Below, in pieces: positions 9,031-10,017 of a stretch of DNA of 10,017 nucleotides. The stretch is from UBA7396 sp036172015 (GTDB lineage: Bacteria; Patescibacteriota; Gracilibacteria; BD1-5; UBA6164). Where the stretch lies: positions 1 to 10,017 of the forward strand of contig JAVHSE010000059.1 in assembly GCA_036172015.1 (NCBI GenBank), read 5' to 3'. Made by a program: the position numbers and the translations under genes. Under the pieces are notes generated by a model. It did no database searches and had not been told where the DNA came from. It saw only the letters and a program-made list of their open reading frames with translations. Position 1 is the first letter of the stretch. Every line of letters starts with the position of its first letter.

Positions 9031-9051
9031 CAACTTTAAAGCAACTTTAAA
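9031..9051 (-). promoter_or_regulatory. Direct repeat with 11-bp period over the -35 region; candidate response-regulator site
   Basis: On the minus strand the 10-base word TTTAAAGTTG occurs twice in exact copies (9042-9051 and 9031-9040), one base apart, giving an 11-bp period. The proximal copy ends 5 bases before the -10 box, so the pair replaces the -35 element. Tandem half-sites about one helical turn apart at this location are typical of OmpR/PhoB-family activators. The regulator encoded at 6824-7486 is the obvious candidate, but that assignment is inference. Confidence 0.55.
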
Positions 9052-9120
9052 TAAACAAAGAATTTATAATTAAAATACATATTTTTTATCTGAAAAAAAT
9101 CACAGAATTTAATGGTATAT

Positions 9121-10017
9121 TTATTCTTTTTTTAAAATTTTTAACATATCATTTTCTATGCTCAAAATTACATCATCTCAAGATTTTAGTTCGTCTGTAA
9201 GTATATAATGAGATAGATTATTTAAAATAACATTTGTAATTGCTCTTTTCATAGGTCTTGCTCAAAATTCTGAATCAAATCATACTGAAATTAAATATTG
9301 TTTTAATTTTTCATCAAAACTGATATCTATATTTTTTGCTTTGAGAGTTTTTTGTACTTCTCAAAGCAAAATATCAAGGATTTTTAAAATCATTTCTTTA
9401 TCAATAGGATTATATATAACTATATCATCAATTCTATTTAAAAATTCAGCTTTAAAAAATGATTTTAATTCTTTCATTCATGCTTTTTGTATTTCTTCTT
9501 GCGATTTTTTTTCTTCTATCATTTCTGTAATCTTTTTACTTCCAATATTTGATGTTAATATAATGATAGTATTTTTAAAATTCACCGTTTTTCATTTACT
9601 ATCTGTTAATCTTCAGTCATCTAAAACTTGTAAAAGTATATTAAATACATCTGGATGAGCTTTTTCTATTTCATCAAACAATATTACACTATATGGTTTT
9701 CTTCTCACAGCTTCAGTAAGTTGACCTCACTCTTCATATCAAACATATCCAGGAGGTGCTCATATAAGTCTTTGAACTGCAAATTTTTCCATATATTCAC
9801 TCATATCAATTCTTATAAAAGCATTTTTAGAATCAAATAAATTGAAGGCAAGAGCTTTTGCTGTTTCTGTTTTACCCACTCAAGTAGGACCGAGGAATAA
9901 AAAACTTCCCAAAGGTTTATTTTCATCATTTAATCATGCTTTTGCTCTTTTGATAGCATTTGCGACTGCTATCATAGCTTTATCTTGTCAAACGACTGTT
10001 TTTTTGAGTGAATTTTC
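9121..10017 (-). CDS. clpB: ClpB-like Hsp100 ATPase, C-terminal part (5' end outside the window)
   Basis: The last 298 residues of a Hsp100/Clp protein are visible, with 13 UGA codons. They hold the second AAA+ module: VVGQDKAM, Walker A GPTGVGKT at 9868-9891 (its second Gly is UGA), the pore loop GAPPGYVGYEEGGQLTEAV, Walker B VILFDEIEKAHPDVF, sensor 1 ILTSNIGS, the arginine-finger region EFLNRIDD and sensor 2 FGARPMKRAI. LTEAVRRKPY, LDDGRLTD and TSNIGS resemble ClpB more than ClpC. No IGF/IGL-like ClpP-docking loop is seen after sensor 1. This suggests a protein disaggregase working with DnaK rather than a protease partner. The first AAA+ module and the middle domain, which would settle ClpB versus ClpC, lie beyond the edge. 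No convincing terminator follows the stop. Confidence 0.92.

Noticed and set aside
8965..9120. Repeated word AATGGTATA at 8965-8973 and 9111-9119
   Set aside because: Only 9-10 bases in AT-rich DNA, no symmetrical placement relative to the promoter; probably chance.
9052..9120. Possible terminator after the Clp gene (TCTG...CAGA around a T run)
   Set aside because: Only a 4-bp stem, and the T run is in the loop rather than after the stem.
196..9840. Plus-strand open frames of 60-105 codons (for example at 196-396, 442-714, 7780-8094, 9341-9658)
   Set aside because: They lie antisense to conserved minus-strand genes, show no family motifs, and exist only because the plus strand is read with the standard code.
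117..10017. Reading the minus-strand genes as decayed pseudogenes with many nonsense mutations
   Set aside because: All interruptions are UGA, none UAA or UAG, no frameshifts were met, and UGA falls on conserved glycines; this is recoding, not decay.
117..10017. UGA as tryptophan (mycoplasma-type code) or as selenocysteine
   Set aside because: Tryptophan would destroy the Walker A, G2-box and KGVGYI motifs, and UGG is used at Trp positions. Selenocysteine cannot account for well over a hundred sites without SECIS-like structures.
1..10017. CRISPR arrays, tRNA or rRNA genes, insertion sequences
   Set aside because: No regularly spaced repeats, no tRNA-like cloverleaf noticed by eye, no transposase motifs; intergenic space is too small to hold most of these.

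Overview
The window comes from an AT-rich bacterium that reads UGA as glycine (translation table 25). This points to Candidatus Absconditabacteria (SR1) or Gracilibacteria (BD1-5/GN02) in the Patescibacteria/CPR; the window alone does not decide between them. Under the standard code the minus strand looks broken. With UGA read as sense, eight long frames open, all on the minus strand, and together they cover more than 90% of the window. I count about 125 in-frame UGA codons by hand. Many fall where the protein family requires glycine: the Walker A loop of a Clp ATPase, the G box of a histidine kinase, the C-terminal KGVGYII motif of an OmpR-type regulator, and the membrane motifs of an RND pump. 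All eight visible stop codons are UAA.

Layout in transcription order, from high to low coordinates. (1) 10017-9121: C-terminal half of a ClpB-like Hsp100 chaperone, cut by the window edge. (2) 8964-8203: a secreted ferritin-like DUF2202 protein. Its promoter carries an 11-bp-period direct repeat over the -35 region, and a hairpin terminator follows the gene. (3) 8123-5990: a three-gene unit made of a DUF4395 membrane protein, an OmpR/PhoB-type response regulator and a small two-helix histidine kinase. (4) 5881-117: a TetR-type repressor, a lipoprotein-like membrane-fusion (adaptor) protein and an RND-family pump. They are packed with 4- and 16-base gaps behind one promoter whose -10 box abuts a TetR-like operator. 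(5) 58-1: the first 19 codons of another gene, with its own consensus-like promoter.

Functional reading: the window looks like an envelope-stress and efflux neighbourhood. The TetR protein probably represses its own efflux operon and is released by a ligand. The kinase has almost no extracellular sensor domain, so it may sense within the membrane or through its neighbour DUF4395. The direct repeat upstream of the DUF2202 gene has the geometry expected for an OmpR/PhoB-family regulator, so the two-component system may control it; that link is inference. No outer-membrane channel gene is visible beside the pump.

All eight visible starts are ATG and none has a convincing Shine-Dalgarno sequence. 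No tRNA, rRNA, CRISPR array, insertion sequence or integrase was seen, and no stretch over 300 bases lacks a gene.
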